DNA from: Flavobacterium psychroterrae
GTDB lineage: Bacteria > Bacteroidota > Bacteroidia > Flavobacteriales > Flavobacteriaceae
Assembly: GCF_018380615.1 (NCBI RefSeq)
Contig: NZ_JAGYVZ010000006.1
Coordinates: 62,001-126,000 of the forward strand
Length of the DNA: 64,000 nt
Direction: 5' to 3'
The notes beneath the pieces are model-generated. The model was not told the origin of the DNA and ran no database searches. It saw only the letters and a list, made by a program, of their open reading frames with translations. The position numbers and the translations under genes were made by a program. Of this stretch, positions 38,270 to 47,001 are shown one piece after another. Position 1 is the stretch's first letter; each line of letters begins with the position of its first letter.

Positions 38270-38806
38270 CTAACATTTTATAATTTCTTTAAAATTTCCT
38301 TCCTTGAATTTTCCTTCAACAATTTTGCTTTTATTCACAAAGTTATAAGTAAAAATATTATTTAAACCTGTCAAACTATGACGAGCAGTGATTTGAAATT
38401 GTATATAAGTTGAAGAGCTTTCCATTTTAGCGGATAAGTCCTCGTACGTGAAAAATTGAACACAATTATCTCCGTAATTTTTTTTTAAAGGTTTGAAACC
38501 AAATATAAAATTAACCTTATTTGTTTTAAGTTCAATTTTAGAGAAGACTTTATTAATAATTCCATTTTCACCTTGTCGAATGTAATAATAATTAGACCTC
38601 GCTTCAATATCATAAGCACCAAAAAAGGATTTATTAATTATTTTAAAAGAATAGCAAATGTCTGTAACGTTATCAAACGGGCTATCATTTTTGGCTATAA
38701 AATGTACAATGTCAAATTTTGGTTTAAAGAAAATTAATAATGTAAATATGAAAATAAAAGATGCAATTATGTTGCATGTAATATTAAATATAAATTCAGA
38801 AATCAT
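38270..38806 (-). CDS. Hypothetical membrane-anchored protein
   Basis: A 178-residue protein with one hydrophobic segment at about residues 7-28 (ITCNIIASFIFIFTLLIFF) and a soluble part rich in Asn, Lys and aromatic residues. Residues 40-165 look like a beta domain (NVTDICYSFKIINKSFFGAYD, shown here as two short blocks NVTDICYSFKII and NKSFFGAYD). I recognise no family. Its base composition is notably AT-rich even for this genome. It has its own -7 box and terminator. Confidence 0.6.
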   Translation of the reverse strand: MISEFIFNITCNIIASFIFIFTLLIFFKPKFDIVHFIAKNDSPFDNVTDICYSFKIINKSFFGAYDIEARSNYYYIRQGENGIINKVFSKIELKTNKVNFIFGFKPLKKNYGDNCVQFFTYEDLSAKMESSSTYIQFQITARHSLTGLNNIFTYNFVNKSKIVEGKFKEGNFKEIIKC

Positions 38807-38826
38807 AAAGGAGAAATTATTTTTGC

Positions 38827-38834
38827 CAAATATA
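38827..38834 (-). promoter_or_regulatory. -7 box TATATTTG for the 38.3-38.8 kb gene
   Basis: Exact TAnnTTTG on the minus strand, 20 bases before the ATG; no TTG at the usual distance. Confidence 0.45.
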
Positions 38835-38955
38835 CGAATATTGTAAGAAATAACTTTTAAAATCGTATGTTTTGATCTTAAAATATAGATATGAATTCAT
38901 TTATTTGTACATGCATAAACATTATCGTCTATTTTTTTAATACTTAATAGTTATG

Positions 38956-38963
38956 TAACTTTG
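38956..38963 (+). promoter_or_regulatory. -7 box TAACTTTG, pepD
   Basis: Exact TAnnTTTG 34 bases before the pepD ATG. Confidence 0.5.
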
Positions 38964-38997
38964 AAACTCATAATTGTTAAACATCAAACAAAATATA

Positions 38998-40458
38998 ATG
39001 AGTCAGGAAATTAGAAATCTGGAACCAAAAGCACTTTGGAATAAATTTGCCGATTTAAACGCAGTTCCGCGTCCGTCAAAGAAAGAAGAACGTGTGATTG
39101 AGTTCATGAAAAACTTTGGAAACAGCTTAGGTTTAGAAACTTTTGAAGACGATATCCGAAATGTAATTATCAGAAAACCGGCAACTCCGGGAATGGAAAA
39201 CCGTAAAGCAATTGTTATGCAGGGGCATCTTGATATGGTACACCAAAAAAATGCCGACACAGTTTTTGATTTCGATACACAAGGAATTGACATGTATGTA
39301 GATGGTGACTGGGTTCGTGCCCGTGGTACAACACTTGGCGCTGATAATGGACTTGGCGTAGCAACAATTATGGCTATTTTAGAAAGCAAAGACATTCCGC
39401 ATCCTGCAATCGAAGCTTTGTTCACAATTGATGAAGAAACCGGAATGACTGGAGCTTTAAATTTAAAAGGAGGAATACTTCAAGGGCAGATTCTTTTGAA
39501 TTTAGATACTGAAGAAGATGATGAAATAGATATTGGCTGTGCCGGAGGAATTGATGTAACGGCTACAAGAACCTATAACGAAGAAGAAGTTCCGGAAGGT
39601 TCAGTTGGACATATTATTACCGTAAAAGGTTTAAATGGAGGTCATTCAGGAATGGATATCAACAAAGGTTTAGGGAATGCTAATAAAATAATGAATCGTT
39701 TGTTATTTGATGCATTTGAAAACTTTGGTTTGCAAGTAGTGGAGATTAACGGTGGAAGTTTAAGAAATGCAATTCCGAGAGAAAGTGTTGCTAAAGTAAT
39801 TATTTCTGAGATGTTTGACGAAGCGTATATTTTTGATATGCAGGAAATTATAAACGATATAAAAACCGAATACAAAACGACTGAACCAAACTTATCTATT
39901 GAAATCGTAAAATGCGATTTACCTGAAAAAGTAATGGATTTAGGAGTTCAGGAAGGAATCATCAGAGCAATTTATGCAGCGCATAATGGTGTTTACAGAA
40001 TGAGCGCTGATATGGATGATTTAGTTGAAACATCAAATAATATTGCTCGTGTTATTGTAAAAGACGGTGAAATTTCAATAGGATGTTTAACACGTTCTTC
40101 TGTAGAAACTTCAAAATTTGATTTGGCTAATGCATTGCGTTCTGCTTTTGAATTAGTAGGTTGCGAAGTAGAACTTTCAGGATCTTATCCAGGCTGGACA
40201 CCAAATGTAAATTCTGAAATATTAGATACTTTGGTAGGAATCTATGAAAAGCAAAATAACGAAAAGCCAAAAGTTGTAGCTTGTCACGCTGGTTTAGAAT
40301 GTGGAATTTTAGGAACAAATTATCCTGAGATGGATATGATTTCTTTTGGACCAACTATTCATGGTGCGCATTCGCCTGATGAAAGAGCAAGTATTTCTTC
40401 AGCTCAAAAATATTGGAAATTTGTATTAGAAATTCTTTCAAATATTCCAGTTAAGTAG
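38998..40458 (+). CDS. pepD: Aminoacyl-histidine dipeptidase (beta-alanyl-histidine / Xaa-His dipeptidase)
   Basis: A 486-residue M20-family metallopeptidase that cleaves dipeptides, in cytoplasm. Metal and catalytic motifs are present: AIVMQGHLDMVHQ near residue 75 (His, Asp), LGADNGLGVATIMA near 112 (bridging Asp), FTIDEETGMTGA near 142 (catalytic Glu and metal Glu), and the late GPTIHGAHSPDERAS near 452 (His). Start ATG at 38998 rather than one 24 bases upstream: MSQEIRNLEPKALWNKF is the usual N-terminus. Length is normal for PepD. Confidence 0.94.
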   Translation: MSQEIRNLEPKALWNKFADLNAVPRPSKKEERVIEFMKNFGNSLGLETFEDDIRNVIIRKPATPGMENRKAIVMQGHLDMVHQKNADTVFDFDTQGIDMYVDGDWVRARGTTLGADNGLGVATIMAILESKDIPHPAIEALFTIDEETGMTGALNLKGGILQGQILLNLDTEEDDEIDIGCAGGIDVTATRTYNEEEVPEGSVGHIITVKGLNGGHSGMDINKGLGNANKIMNRLLFDAFENFGLQVVEINGGSLRNAIPRESVAKVIISEMFDEAYIFDMQEIINDIKTEYKTTEPNLSIEIVKCDLPEKVMDLGVQEGIIRAIYAAHNGVYRMSADMDDLVETSNNIARVIVKDGEISIGCLTRSSVETSKFDLANALRSAFELVGCEVELSGSYPGWTPNVNSEILDTLVGIYEKQNNEKPKVVACHAGLECGILGTNYPEMDMISFGPTIHGAHSPDERASISSAQKYWKFVLEILSNIPVK

Positions 40459-40464
40459 TAAGTT

Positions 40465-40600
40465 GACAGTCGCAGTTTTCGGTAAGCAATTTAGTTGAGT
40501 ACTGAAAACTGTGACTGAATACTAAAATCGGTGTAAGTTTACAGTCTCAATATTCAGTTTCAAACAACTGCAAACTGAGACTGTAAACTGAGACTGAAAA
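40465..40600. repeat. ACTG-family double hairpin at the pepD 3' end
   Basis: Two inverted pairs: 40465-40484 with 40500-40518 (ACAGTCGCAGTTTTCGGTA against TACTGAAAACTGTGACTGA, few mismatches) and a perfect 13-bp pair GTTTACAGTCTCA (40537-40549) with TGAGACTGTAAAC (40576-40588). It fills the space between the pepD stop and the stop of the small minus-strand gene. Confidence 0.7.
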
Positions 40601-40711
40601 CTAATCTCTTTTAGGAGAATTTTTCTTTTCTCTCTTTTCTTCTTTCTTTTCTTTAGCCGTTTTTAATGGTTCTTTTTTTGCTGTTTTTTTAGTATCCTGA
40701 CTCTTTGCCAT
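40601..40711 (-). CDS. Lysine-rich 36-residue basic protein
   Basis: A short gene: ATG at 40709-40711, TAG at 40601-40603. The 36-residue product starts MAKSQDTKKTAKKEPLKT and ends KREKKNSPKRD; nearly half its residues are Lys or Arg and it has no hydrophobic segment. The composition suggests nucleic-acid or ribosome contact. Its stop is right at the end of a repeat block. No functional assignment is possible, and it could be a chance ORF, but the coherent composition and start argue otherwise. Confidence 0.6.
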   Translation of the reverse strand: MAKSQDTKKTAKKEPLKTAKEKKEEKREKKNSPKRD

Positions 40712-40785
40712 AATATTTAAATTTAGTTATTTCTTTTTTTGAATATAAGTAAATGTAGCTAAAATATTCTGATTTGTTTAGAATA

Positions 40786-41124
40786 TTATTTTAAAAAATC
40801 CCCATCTATAATTAATAACTCCACTCCCGTGGCAGTTATAGAGCGATGAGAGCTTGCATTATCAGAGACTACATAAGTCATTCCTTTAGTAAGTATAAAA
40901 TTTTCCCCAGTTTCTAACTCGCTAATAAATTCCCCTTCCAGACAATGAACAATATGTCCTTTTTGACACCAATGATCAGCAAAGTAATTTTTAGAATAAG
41001 TGACTTTACGAATTCGTAAACCTTCTAATTGTAACGTTTGCCAATATGCAATTCCGGTTTCTCCGGCGTGTTCTGTCATGGGAATTAAATTCCAGTCAAT
41101 GCTTTGAAATGGGATTAAAGACAT
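40786..41124 (-). CDS. DHCW-motif cupin fold protein
   Basis: A 112-residue single-domain cupin. The motif ADHWCQKGHIVHCLEGE near residue 49 (family name from D-H-x-C-W-type order) and the second half ITATGVELLIIDGDF are typical. Cupins are beta-barrels that often bind a metal through His; candidate ligands here are His50, His56 and His59. Function is not known. It is a single gene between the lysine-rich gene and the next minus-strand gene. Confidence 0.8.
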   Translation of the reverse strand: MSLIPFQSIDWNLIPMTEHAGETGIAYWQTLQLEGLRIRKVTYSKNYFADHWCQKGHIVHCLEGEFISELETGENFILTKGMTYVVSDNASSHRSITATGVELLIIDGDFLK

Positions 41125-41169
41125 GGTTTATTTTTTATTTGGTTAATTAATCAAATTTATTAAAAACAA

Positions 41170-41203
41170 AAAATCCTCAATTACTACTGTAAATGAGGAT
41201 TTT
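41170..41203 (-). terminator. Terminator of the CarboxypepD_reg-like gene
   Basis: AAAATCCTCA (41170-41179) and TGAGGATTTT (41194-41203) pair perfectly; T-rich beyond the stem on the minus strand. Confidence 0.8.
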
Positions 41204-41223
41204 GTTATATGTTGAAGTTAAAT

Positions 41224-41997
41224 CTAATTTCGTTTTAATACTTTATATTGTTCGTAACAACCGCTAATAGCATCCATAATTTGTAAATCATTTGCTGATT
41301 GTATAAAGGCATCAGAATAATTGCAACGTTGTAAAATTTCAGGAATTTCATCTTTACTAACACCTAAAAGTACAGAAACTGTTTCACGATCATATTTAGA
41401 TTCAAGAAGGTTTCTAACGGTATCATCCTTCCTCATTTCCTTTAATTTTTTAAGTTCCTTGGCGTTTTTTCCGAAGAAACCATAAAGAACATCGGCAGGA
41501 TTAAAAATAGATCCTAATACTTTCCCGAAAGCATTTGGCGAATATTCACCCGCTTCATAACCTTGCGTAAGGCCTGAAATACTGTAACGATAGTTTTCTT
41601 TTGTTGGAATTAATTTCGAATCGACTTCAAGATATCCTGTTAAGCTAAAAGGGGCAATAATTACTTCTTCAAGAGCAATTGCTTTTTCAGTAAGCTGAAT
41701 TCGTGTTACTTTATTTTTTATCCAGTCATTTGTTACCCTGATTCGCAAAGATTGGAATCCCAGAATAGAAAAGTGAATGGTATCGTTTAGCTGAACATCT
41801 ATTTCAAAATATCCTTTTGCATCAGACTTTGCACCACGAACTTTGTTGGTGTTGATGATATTTACATTAGCAAGAGGCTGTTTACTATTATCATTGATAA
41901 TGTAACCTGATACTCTTTGAGGTACTGTAGACTCAGCGTCTTGTGCAAAACCGATTGTAGAAAGTAGTGTAAAAAAGAAAACTGCGAAATATTTCAT
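41224..41997 (-). CDS. Exported carboxypeptidase-regulatory-like domain protein
   Basis: A 257-residue protein with signal peptide to about residue 18 (FFTLLSTIGFAQ). Residues 28-112 form a CarboxypepD_reg-like beta-sandwich (RVSGYIINDNSKQPLANVNI, then GYFEIDVQLNDTIHFSILGF), the same module found at the N-terminus of SusC proteins but here without a barrel. The C-terminal half is helical and charged. Such stand-alone proteins are common in Flavobacteriia; the role is unknown, probably periplasmic. Confidence 0.75.
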   Translation of the reverse strand: MKYFAVFFFTLLSTIGFAQDAESTVPQRVSGYIINDNSKQPLANVNIINTNKVRGAKSDAKGYFEIDVQLNDTIHFSILGFQSLRIRVTNDWIKNKVTRIQLTEKAIALEEVIIAPFSLTGYLEVDSKLIPTKENYRYSISGLTQGYEAGEYSPNAFGKVLGSIFNPADVLYGFFGKNAKELKKLKEMRKDDTVRNLLESKYDRETVSVLLGVSKDEIPEILQRCNYSDAFIQSANDLQIMDAISGCYEQYKVLKRN

Positions 41998-42188
41998 ATC
42001 CTGATTTAAAGCACTAAAAGTACTAAATAGGGATTAAATATTTCGCAGTCTTCGAATATAATTATCAGAAAATTAACAAAGGAAAGAACTGTTGCTTCTT
42101 GTATTTAACTAAAAGGGGTAAGGAGATTTAAATTACATTGTTTTGAATTACAAAACCTATCTATTAAAAAGAAGATTCTTTGAATAAA

Positions 42189-42228
42189 AAAATCCCAAAT
42201 TCCAATTATGTCTGGAATTCGGGATTTT
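42189..42228 (-). terminator. Terminator of the DEAD-box helicase gene
   Basis: AAAATCCCAAATTCCA (42189-42204) and TGGAATTCGGGATTTT (42213-42228) pair over 16 bp with one imperfect position; on the minus strand T residues follow. Confidence 0.85.
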
Positions 42229-42250
42229 ATATTTTAAGATAATTAAATTA

Positions 42251-44173
42251 TTAATCTCTTCTTGGTCTTCTTGGTCTTGGTGAGTCACCAAAGCTTTCAG
42301 AACGTCTTGGAGCTCTATCAGAACCACCTTCTGTTCTTGGAGTAGAACTTCTAAAACCACCTTCTCTTGGAGCAGAGTTTCTGTCGCTTCTGAAACCACC
42401 TTCTCTAGGAGCAGAGTTTCTATCGCTTCTAAATCCTCCAACACCTCCGCCAGAACCTTCACGTCTTGGAGCAAAACTTCCTTCACGTCTTGGAGCAGAA
42501 CTACGTCCGGCACCTCCACCGCTACGTCCGTTATGGTCACGTCTTCCGCCACCATCATTTTTAGAAATTTCAACATTAATACGACGTCCTTCTAATTGTA
42601 CGTTGTTTAATACTTCCATAACTTTATCAGTATGCTCAGGATCAGTGTTAAAGAAAGAGAAACCTTCTTTTACATCCACTTTGAAAACGTCATCACGACC
42701 TAAGTCTAATGTTTCTTTCAAATAATCTTTAAGTGACATCCAATCGAAATTGTCTCTTGAACCGATGTTTACAAAATAACGAACTGCTCCATTATTATTG
42801 AATTCTCTTGGCTCAGAATCTCCTCTTTCACGTCTTTCAGAACCTGAAGACTGGTTAGAGATGTCTCTGTTTTTCTTGTAGTAAGCAATAAAACGGTTAA
42901 ATTCTACTGAAACCATTTTCTTAATCAACTCTTCTTTAGATAAACCTTCAAGAACATTGTTGATTGCTGGTAAATAGTTGTCAATTTCGTGATCAACTTC
43001 AGTATCTTTAATTTTGTTTGCTAAGTGCAATAATTGAATCTCACAAATTTCGATTCCTGACGGGATCGTTTTTTCTTCAAATTTTTGTTTGATGATTCTT
43101 TCGATAGATGAAATTTTACGCAACTCACTTTTTGTAACAATTACAATAGAAGTTCCTAATTTTCCAGCTCTACCAGTACGTCCTGAACGGTGATTGTAAG
43201 TTTCGATTTCGTCAGGTAATTGGTAGTTCACTACGTGAGTAATGTTGTCTACGTCAATACCACGTGCAGCAACGTCAGTAGCAACAAGCATCTGAATTTG
43301 TCTTCCACGGAAAGATTTCATTACACCGTCACGTTGCGCCTGAGATAAATCTCCGTGCAATGCAGCAGCGCTGTATCCATCTTCAATTAATTTTTCGGCA
43401 ACAGCTTGTGTATCTCTTTTAGTACGACAGAAAACCACAGAGAAAATGTCTGGATTTGCATCGGCTAAACGTTTTAAAGCTTCGTAACGATCACGTGCAT
43501 TCACTAAGTAAAATTCGTGAGAAACGGTAGCTGAACCTGAGTTTTTAGCACCTACTGTAATTTCTAAAGGCTCGTGCATGAATTGTTTTGCAATTCTAGC
43601 AACCTCTTGTGGCATAGTTGCAGAGAATAACCATGTGCTTTTTTCGTCTGGAGAAGTTGAAAGGATGTTTACGATATCTTCGTAGAATCCCATGTTCAAC
43701 ATTTCATCAGCCTCATCAAGAATACAATAGTTGATTTGAGAAATGTTTACCAATCCTCTGTTAATCATATCTTGCATTCTACCCGGAGTTGCAACAATAA
43801 TCTGTGCACCTCTTTTAATGTCTCTTGCTTGCTCTGTAATGCTAGCTCCACCGTAAATTGCTACCACATTAATACCTTTTTCGTATTTAGAGTAGTTTTT
43901 AATTTCGTTGGTAATCTGCAAACATAGTTCGCGTGTTGGAGATAAAATTAATGCTTGTGTATTTCTGTTGTTGGCATCAATTTTTTGAATTAGCGGAAAA
44001 CCAAATGCTGCCGTTTTCCCTGTCCCTGTCTGAGCCAACGCAACCATATCTGTGTCTTTTTCCAATAATAGGGGAATCGCTTTCTCCTGTACTTCAGTCG
44101 GATTTTCAAATCCTAGATCTAAAATCGCCTTCAGTAACGATTCACTCAATCCTAATTGTTCAAATTTGTTCAT
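42251..44173 (-). CDS. DEAD-box RNA helicase with DbpA-like RNA-binding domain and RG-rich tail
   Basis: A 640-residue cytoplasmic RNA helicase. Motifs: Q motif region GFENPTEVQEKAI, Walker A AQTGTGKT (about 47-54), DEAD in YCILDEADEMLNMGF, SAT in LFSATMP, and HRSGRTGRAG (motif VI near residue 325). Residues about 470-550 are a DbpA-like RNA-binding domain (VRYFVNIGSRDNFDWMSLKD). The last 90 residues are Arg/Gly/Ser-rich with repeats of GGFRSDRNSAPRE and APRREGS. It probably acts in ribosome assembly or mRNA remodelling, especially in the cold. Start at 44173 (MNKFEQLGL) is preferred to one 24 bases upstream. Confidence 0.93.
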   Translation of the reverse strand: MNKFEQLGLSESLLKAILDLGFENPTEVQEKAIPLLLEKDTDMVALAQTGTGKTAAFGFPLIQKIDANNRNTQALILSPTRELCLQITNEIKNYSKYEKGINVVAIYGGASITEQARDIKRGAQIIVATPGRMQDMINRGLVNISQINYCILDEADEMLNMGFYEDIVNILSTSPDEKSTWLFSATMPQEVARIAKQFMHEPLEITVGAKNSGSATVSHEFYLVNARDRYEALKRLADANPDIFSVVFCRTKRDTQAVAEKLIEDGYSAAALHGDLSQAQRDGVMKSFRGRQIQMLVATDVAARGIDVDNITHVVNYQLPDEIETYNHRSGRTGRAGKLGTSIVIVTKSELRKISSIERIIKQKFEEKTIPSGIEICEIQLLHLANKIKDTEVDHEIDNYLPAINNVLEGLSKEELIKKMVSVEFNRFIAYYKKNRDISNQSSGSERRERGDSEPREFNNNGAVRYFVNIGSRDNFDWMSLKDYLKETLDLGRDDVFKVDVKEGFSFFNTDPEHTDKVMEVLNNVQLEGRRINVEISKNDGGGRRDHNGRSGGGAGRSSAPRREGSFAPRREGSGGGVGGFRSDRNSAPREGGFRSDRNSAPREGGFRSSTPRTEGGSDRAPRRSESFGDSPRPRRPRRD

Positions 44174-44194
44174 ATGTATTTTTAAAATAGGGTG

Positions 44195-44202
44195 CAAAAT
44201 TA
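44195..44202 (-). promoter_or_regulatory. -7 box TAATTTTG, helicase
   Basis: Exact TAnnTTTG on the minus strand followed by C, 21 bases before the chosen ATG; it supports the shorter helicase start, since the longer one would begin inside or beside the box. Confidence 0.55.
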
Positions 44203-44377
44203 CTGTTAATTATTCAGATAAACTAATGCTATTTTAAGAATTATGTATTTGTTATGATTTGATTATCAAAAAGTTATGTTTATTGTAAAATGTTTTTAAT
44301 GATAAAACGAAGATTTTACTACAAAAACACGTCATGAAATATAAATTTAAGGCTATAAAATGTTGTATTTAAAACAA

Positions 44378-44956
44378 TTATTTGGTTGTATTCAGGAAAT
44401 CAATTAGTTGCTCTGTTGCTTTTGCACGATGACTGATTTTATTTTTAATATCCGAAGATAATTCTGCAAAAGTTTCGTCATAATTTTCCGGCTTAAAAAT
44501 TGGATCATAACCAAAACCGTGATTTCCAGTTTTCTCTAAAACAATAGTTCCTTTAGCAATTCCGGTAAATAAATGCTGTTCTCCTTTTATATTGAGTGCA
44601 ATAACAGTTTTGAACTTAGCACTGCGATCTTCTTTACCTGATAAACCTTTTAAAAGTTTATCCATGTTATCATCGGCATTTCGTTGTTCTCCTGCATATC
44701 TTGCGGAATATACACCAGGTTCACCATTTAACGCTGTAACTTCTAGACCCGTATCATCAGCAAAACAATCGTAACCGTATTTTTGGGTTACATAATTCGC
44801 TTTCAAAATAGCATTTCCTTCAATAGTATCAGCAGTTTCAGGAATTTCTTCATGGCAGCCAATTTCTTCCAGACTTAATAATTGAATAGATCCTTTTAAG
44901 ATACTTTGAATTTCTTTGATTTTATTAAGATTATTTGAAGCGAAAACCAGTTGCAT
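44378..44956 (-). CDS. XTP/dITP diphosphatase (HAM1/RdgB family)
   Basis: A 192-residue enzyme that removes non-canonical purine nucleotides (ITP, XTP, dITP) from the pool, in cytoplasm. The start MQLVFASNNLNKIKEIQ carries the family's T/S-x-N-x-x-K motif; the catalytic block ADDTGLEVTALNGEPGVYSA near residue 67 and GFGYDPIFKPE with ISHRAKA near the C-terminus are present. Normal length. Divergent from the ABC transporter gene. Confidence 0.95.
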   Translation of the reverse strand: MQLVFASNNLNKIKEIQSILKGSIQLLSLEEIGCHEEIPETADTIEGNAILKANYVTQKYGYDCFADDTGLEVTALNGEPGVYSARYAGEQRNADDNMDKLLKGLSGKEDRSAKFKTVIALNIKGEQHLFTGIAKGTIVLEKTGNHGFGYDPIFKPENYDETFAELSSDIKNKISHRAKATEQLIDFLNTTK

Positions 44957-44982
44957 GAGAATGTGTTTAGATGTTTAAAACA

Positions 44983-45005
44983 CAAATTTAGAATTCTTAT
45001 ATTTG
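44983..45005. promoter_or_regulatory. Divergent -7 boxes for the HAM1 and ABC transporter genes
   Basis: TAAATTTG on the minus strand (44983-44990, 26 bases before the HAM1-family ATG) and TATATTTG on the plus strand (44998-45005, 24 bases before the ABC gene). The two boxes are 7 bases apart back to back, so RNA polymerase can probably serve only one at a time. Confidence 0.5.
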
Positions 45006-45029
45006 ATATGTGACGAAAAATAAAAATAA

Positions 45030-46808
45030 ATGAAGATCTCTTTACTCTATAAAAAAATAACACCTTTTGTTAAGCCATATAAAAAAATGGTTATTGCTAC
45101 TTTATTGCTAACTTTTTTGGGTTCGTTTGCCGCACAGGTCAATGCCTTAATATTAAAATACACTGTAGATACAATTAATAATTTAATGGTGGCACATGAA
45201 CCATTATCAAAAGGATTTCATTTATTAGGTATAATTAGTATTGTTTTACTTTCTAAAGAATTGATATATTCTATCGTGCAATTTGGTCAGAAATTTTATG
45301 GCGAAAAGCTTCGTATTTTTATAACGCGCGATATTTCTCAGGCTATTGTAGCAAAAATATTAAGTTATAGAATGGAGTTTTACACCTCTGGCGAAAATGA
45401 AAGCGGAAAACTGCAAACCAGGATTGATCTCGGAATTAGCAGTTTAACAAGATTGGTTCAAAACTTTTTTATTGATATTATGCCTTTGTTTGCTAATGCT
45501 TTTGTGGCGCTGATATTAATGTTTTATGCCAATGTGTATGTTGGATTAGTAAGTTTATGTATCATTCCTATTTATTTTTATGTGAGTCAGCTTCAAGCAA
45601 CTAAATTAAGTGGTTTTAGAAGAAGAATGCGTAATTATCGCGAAACAAAAAATAACGGAATCATAAGCCTGATAGAATCCATAACGGTAATTAAGTCTTT
45701 TGTTCGGGAACCTATGGAAGCAGAAAGACATCAGAAGATTCAGTTTGAAATGACCGAAAATCAGCTCGACACACGAAAAACCAGTTTTATTTTTGAAAGT
45801 ATTAAAGGTTTTATCGAGCAAATAGGAGTTGTGATTATCATTATTCTAACCGCATATTTTGTTTTGAATAATACCATGACAATTGGAGCAATCATGTTTC
45901 ATATTATGTTGTTTAATAATGTGTCATCGCCAATTAGACAATTGCATCGTATTTATGATGAAGTAAATGATGCTTTAATATATTCCGAAGGATTCTTTGA
46001 TATTTTAGAATCTGATAATGAAAAAGAAACAAGCGGCGATTATATTCCGGAAAAAATTGTGGGACTTATCGAAGTGAAAAATGTCGATTTTGTTTATCCT
46101 AACGGAACAAAAGCACTTTTTGATGTTAGTTTTACGATAAAGCCAAACGAAAATACCGCTTTAGTTGGATTAAGCGGTGCCGGAAAAAGTACTATCATTA
46201 ATTTATTGGATAAATTTTATCTGCCTTCATCAGGAAAAATATATCTGGACGGAGTAGATTTAAACGATTACAATACTGATTTTCTTCGTAAAAACATTGG
46301 ATTGGTTTTACAAAAGAATCACATTTTTAAAGGTACAATTGCAGAGAATATTCTCTACGGAAAACCTGAAGCAACGCAATCTGAAATTATGGATGCCGCC
46401 AAACAAGCTTATATTCACGAACAAGTCATGCAATTGCCTAAAGGTTATGATTCTGATGCGCATTTACTTTCCGGAGGACAACAACAACGAATTGCCATTG
46501 CGAGATTGTTCCTGAAAAATCCGCCAATTATTTTTCTGGATGAACCAACGGCAAGTTTAGATGCAATAGCTACAGAACAGATAAAAAAATCACTTGACGC
46601 AATTAAAAAAGACAGAACAGTAATTATTATTTCTCACAGTATTTCACAAATTATTGATGCTTCTAATATAATTGTTTTAGAACAGGGAAAATGTGTCGAA
46701 AAAGGAACTCACGATGATTTATACGATAATAGATCTGTGTATTACAGAATATTTACAGCAATGGCAAATAGTTTAAATCTTGATAAGATTGCGCAAACGC
46801 TGGATTAA
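45030..46808 (+). CDS. ABC exporter, fused permease and ATPase
   Basis: A 592-residue half-transporter: six membrane helices in residues about 18-310, then the ATPase with Walker A GLSGAGKST near residue 383, Q-loop VLQKNHIF, signature LSGGQQQR near 486 and Walker B PIIFLDEPTASLD near 506, followed by the switch His in IIISHSIS. It is of the MsbA/multidrug (ABCB) type and should work as a dimer in the inner membrane. The substrate is unknown; no partner gene is adjacent. Confidence 0.9.
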   Translation: MKISLLYKKITPFVKPYKKMVIATLLLTFLGSFAAQVNALILKYTVDTINNLMVAHEPLSKGFHLLGIISIVLLSKELIYSIVQFGQKFYGEKLRIFITRDISQAIVAKILSYRMEFYTSGENESGKLQTRIDLGISSLTRLVQNFFIDIMPLFANAFVALILMFYANVYVGLVSLCIIPIYFYVSQLQATKLSGFRRRMRNYRETKNNGIISLIESITVIKSFVREPMEAERHQKIQFEMTENQLDTRKTSFIFESIKGFIEQIGVVIIIILTAYFVLNNTMTIGAIMFHIMLFNNVSSPIRQLHRIYDEVNDALIYSEGFFDILESDNEKETSGDYIPEKIVGLIEVKNVDFVYPNGTKALFDVSFTIKPNENTALVGLSGAGKSTIINLLDKFYLPSSGKIYLDGVDLNDYNTDFLRKNIGLVLQKNHIFKGTIAENILYGKPEATQSEIMDAAKQAYIHEQVMQLPKGYDSDAHLLSGGQQQRIAIARLFLKNPPIIFLDEPTASLDAIATEQIKKSLDAIKKDRTVIIISHSISQIIDASNIIVLEQGKCVEKGTHDDLYDNRSVYYRIFTAMANSLNLDKIAQTLD

Positions 46809-46893
46809 GTTTATCTGCTCATTTTTTAGTAAAGTTTCAAATTTTAAAGGATGTTTATTTTTAAGATTACTCTATTGCACTTTTTCGCAGTTC

Positions 46894-46924
46894 TCTTTGT
46901 CAAAGTTTTAAACTTTGACAAAGA
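46894..46924. repeat. 31-bp palindrome, left flank of the transposase unit
   Basis: 15-bp perfect arms TCTTTGTCAAAGTTT (46894-46908) and its reverse complement (46910-46924) around a single T. The same palindrome, as its exact inverse complement, lies on the other side of the transposase gene. REP-like. Confidence 0.85.
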
Positions 46925-47001
46925 TTTCTACGCTTACAAATAAAATAAAGAAAATTCTTATATTTTTATTCACTTTTGAGCAAGCCTTTTTAAAAATATA
47001 A

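Noticed and set aside
40459-40600. Riboswitch between pepD and the next gene
   Set aside because: Both neighbours end here (convergent), so there is no downstream gene for a riboswitch to control; the structure is a 3'-end repeat.
42157-42576. Minus-strand open frame overlapping the helicase tail
   Set aside because: It is the shifted frame of the repetitive RG-rich tail; the repeats make a Leu/Glu/Val-rich pseudo-protein, and the in-phase frame has the helicase motifs.
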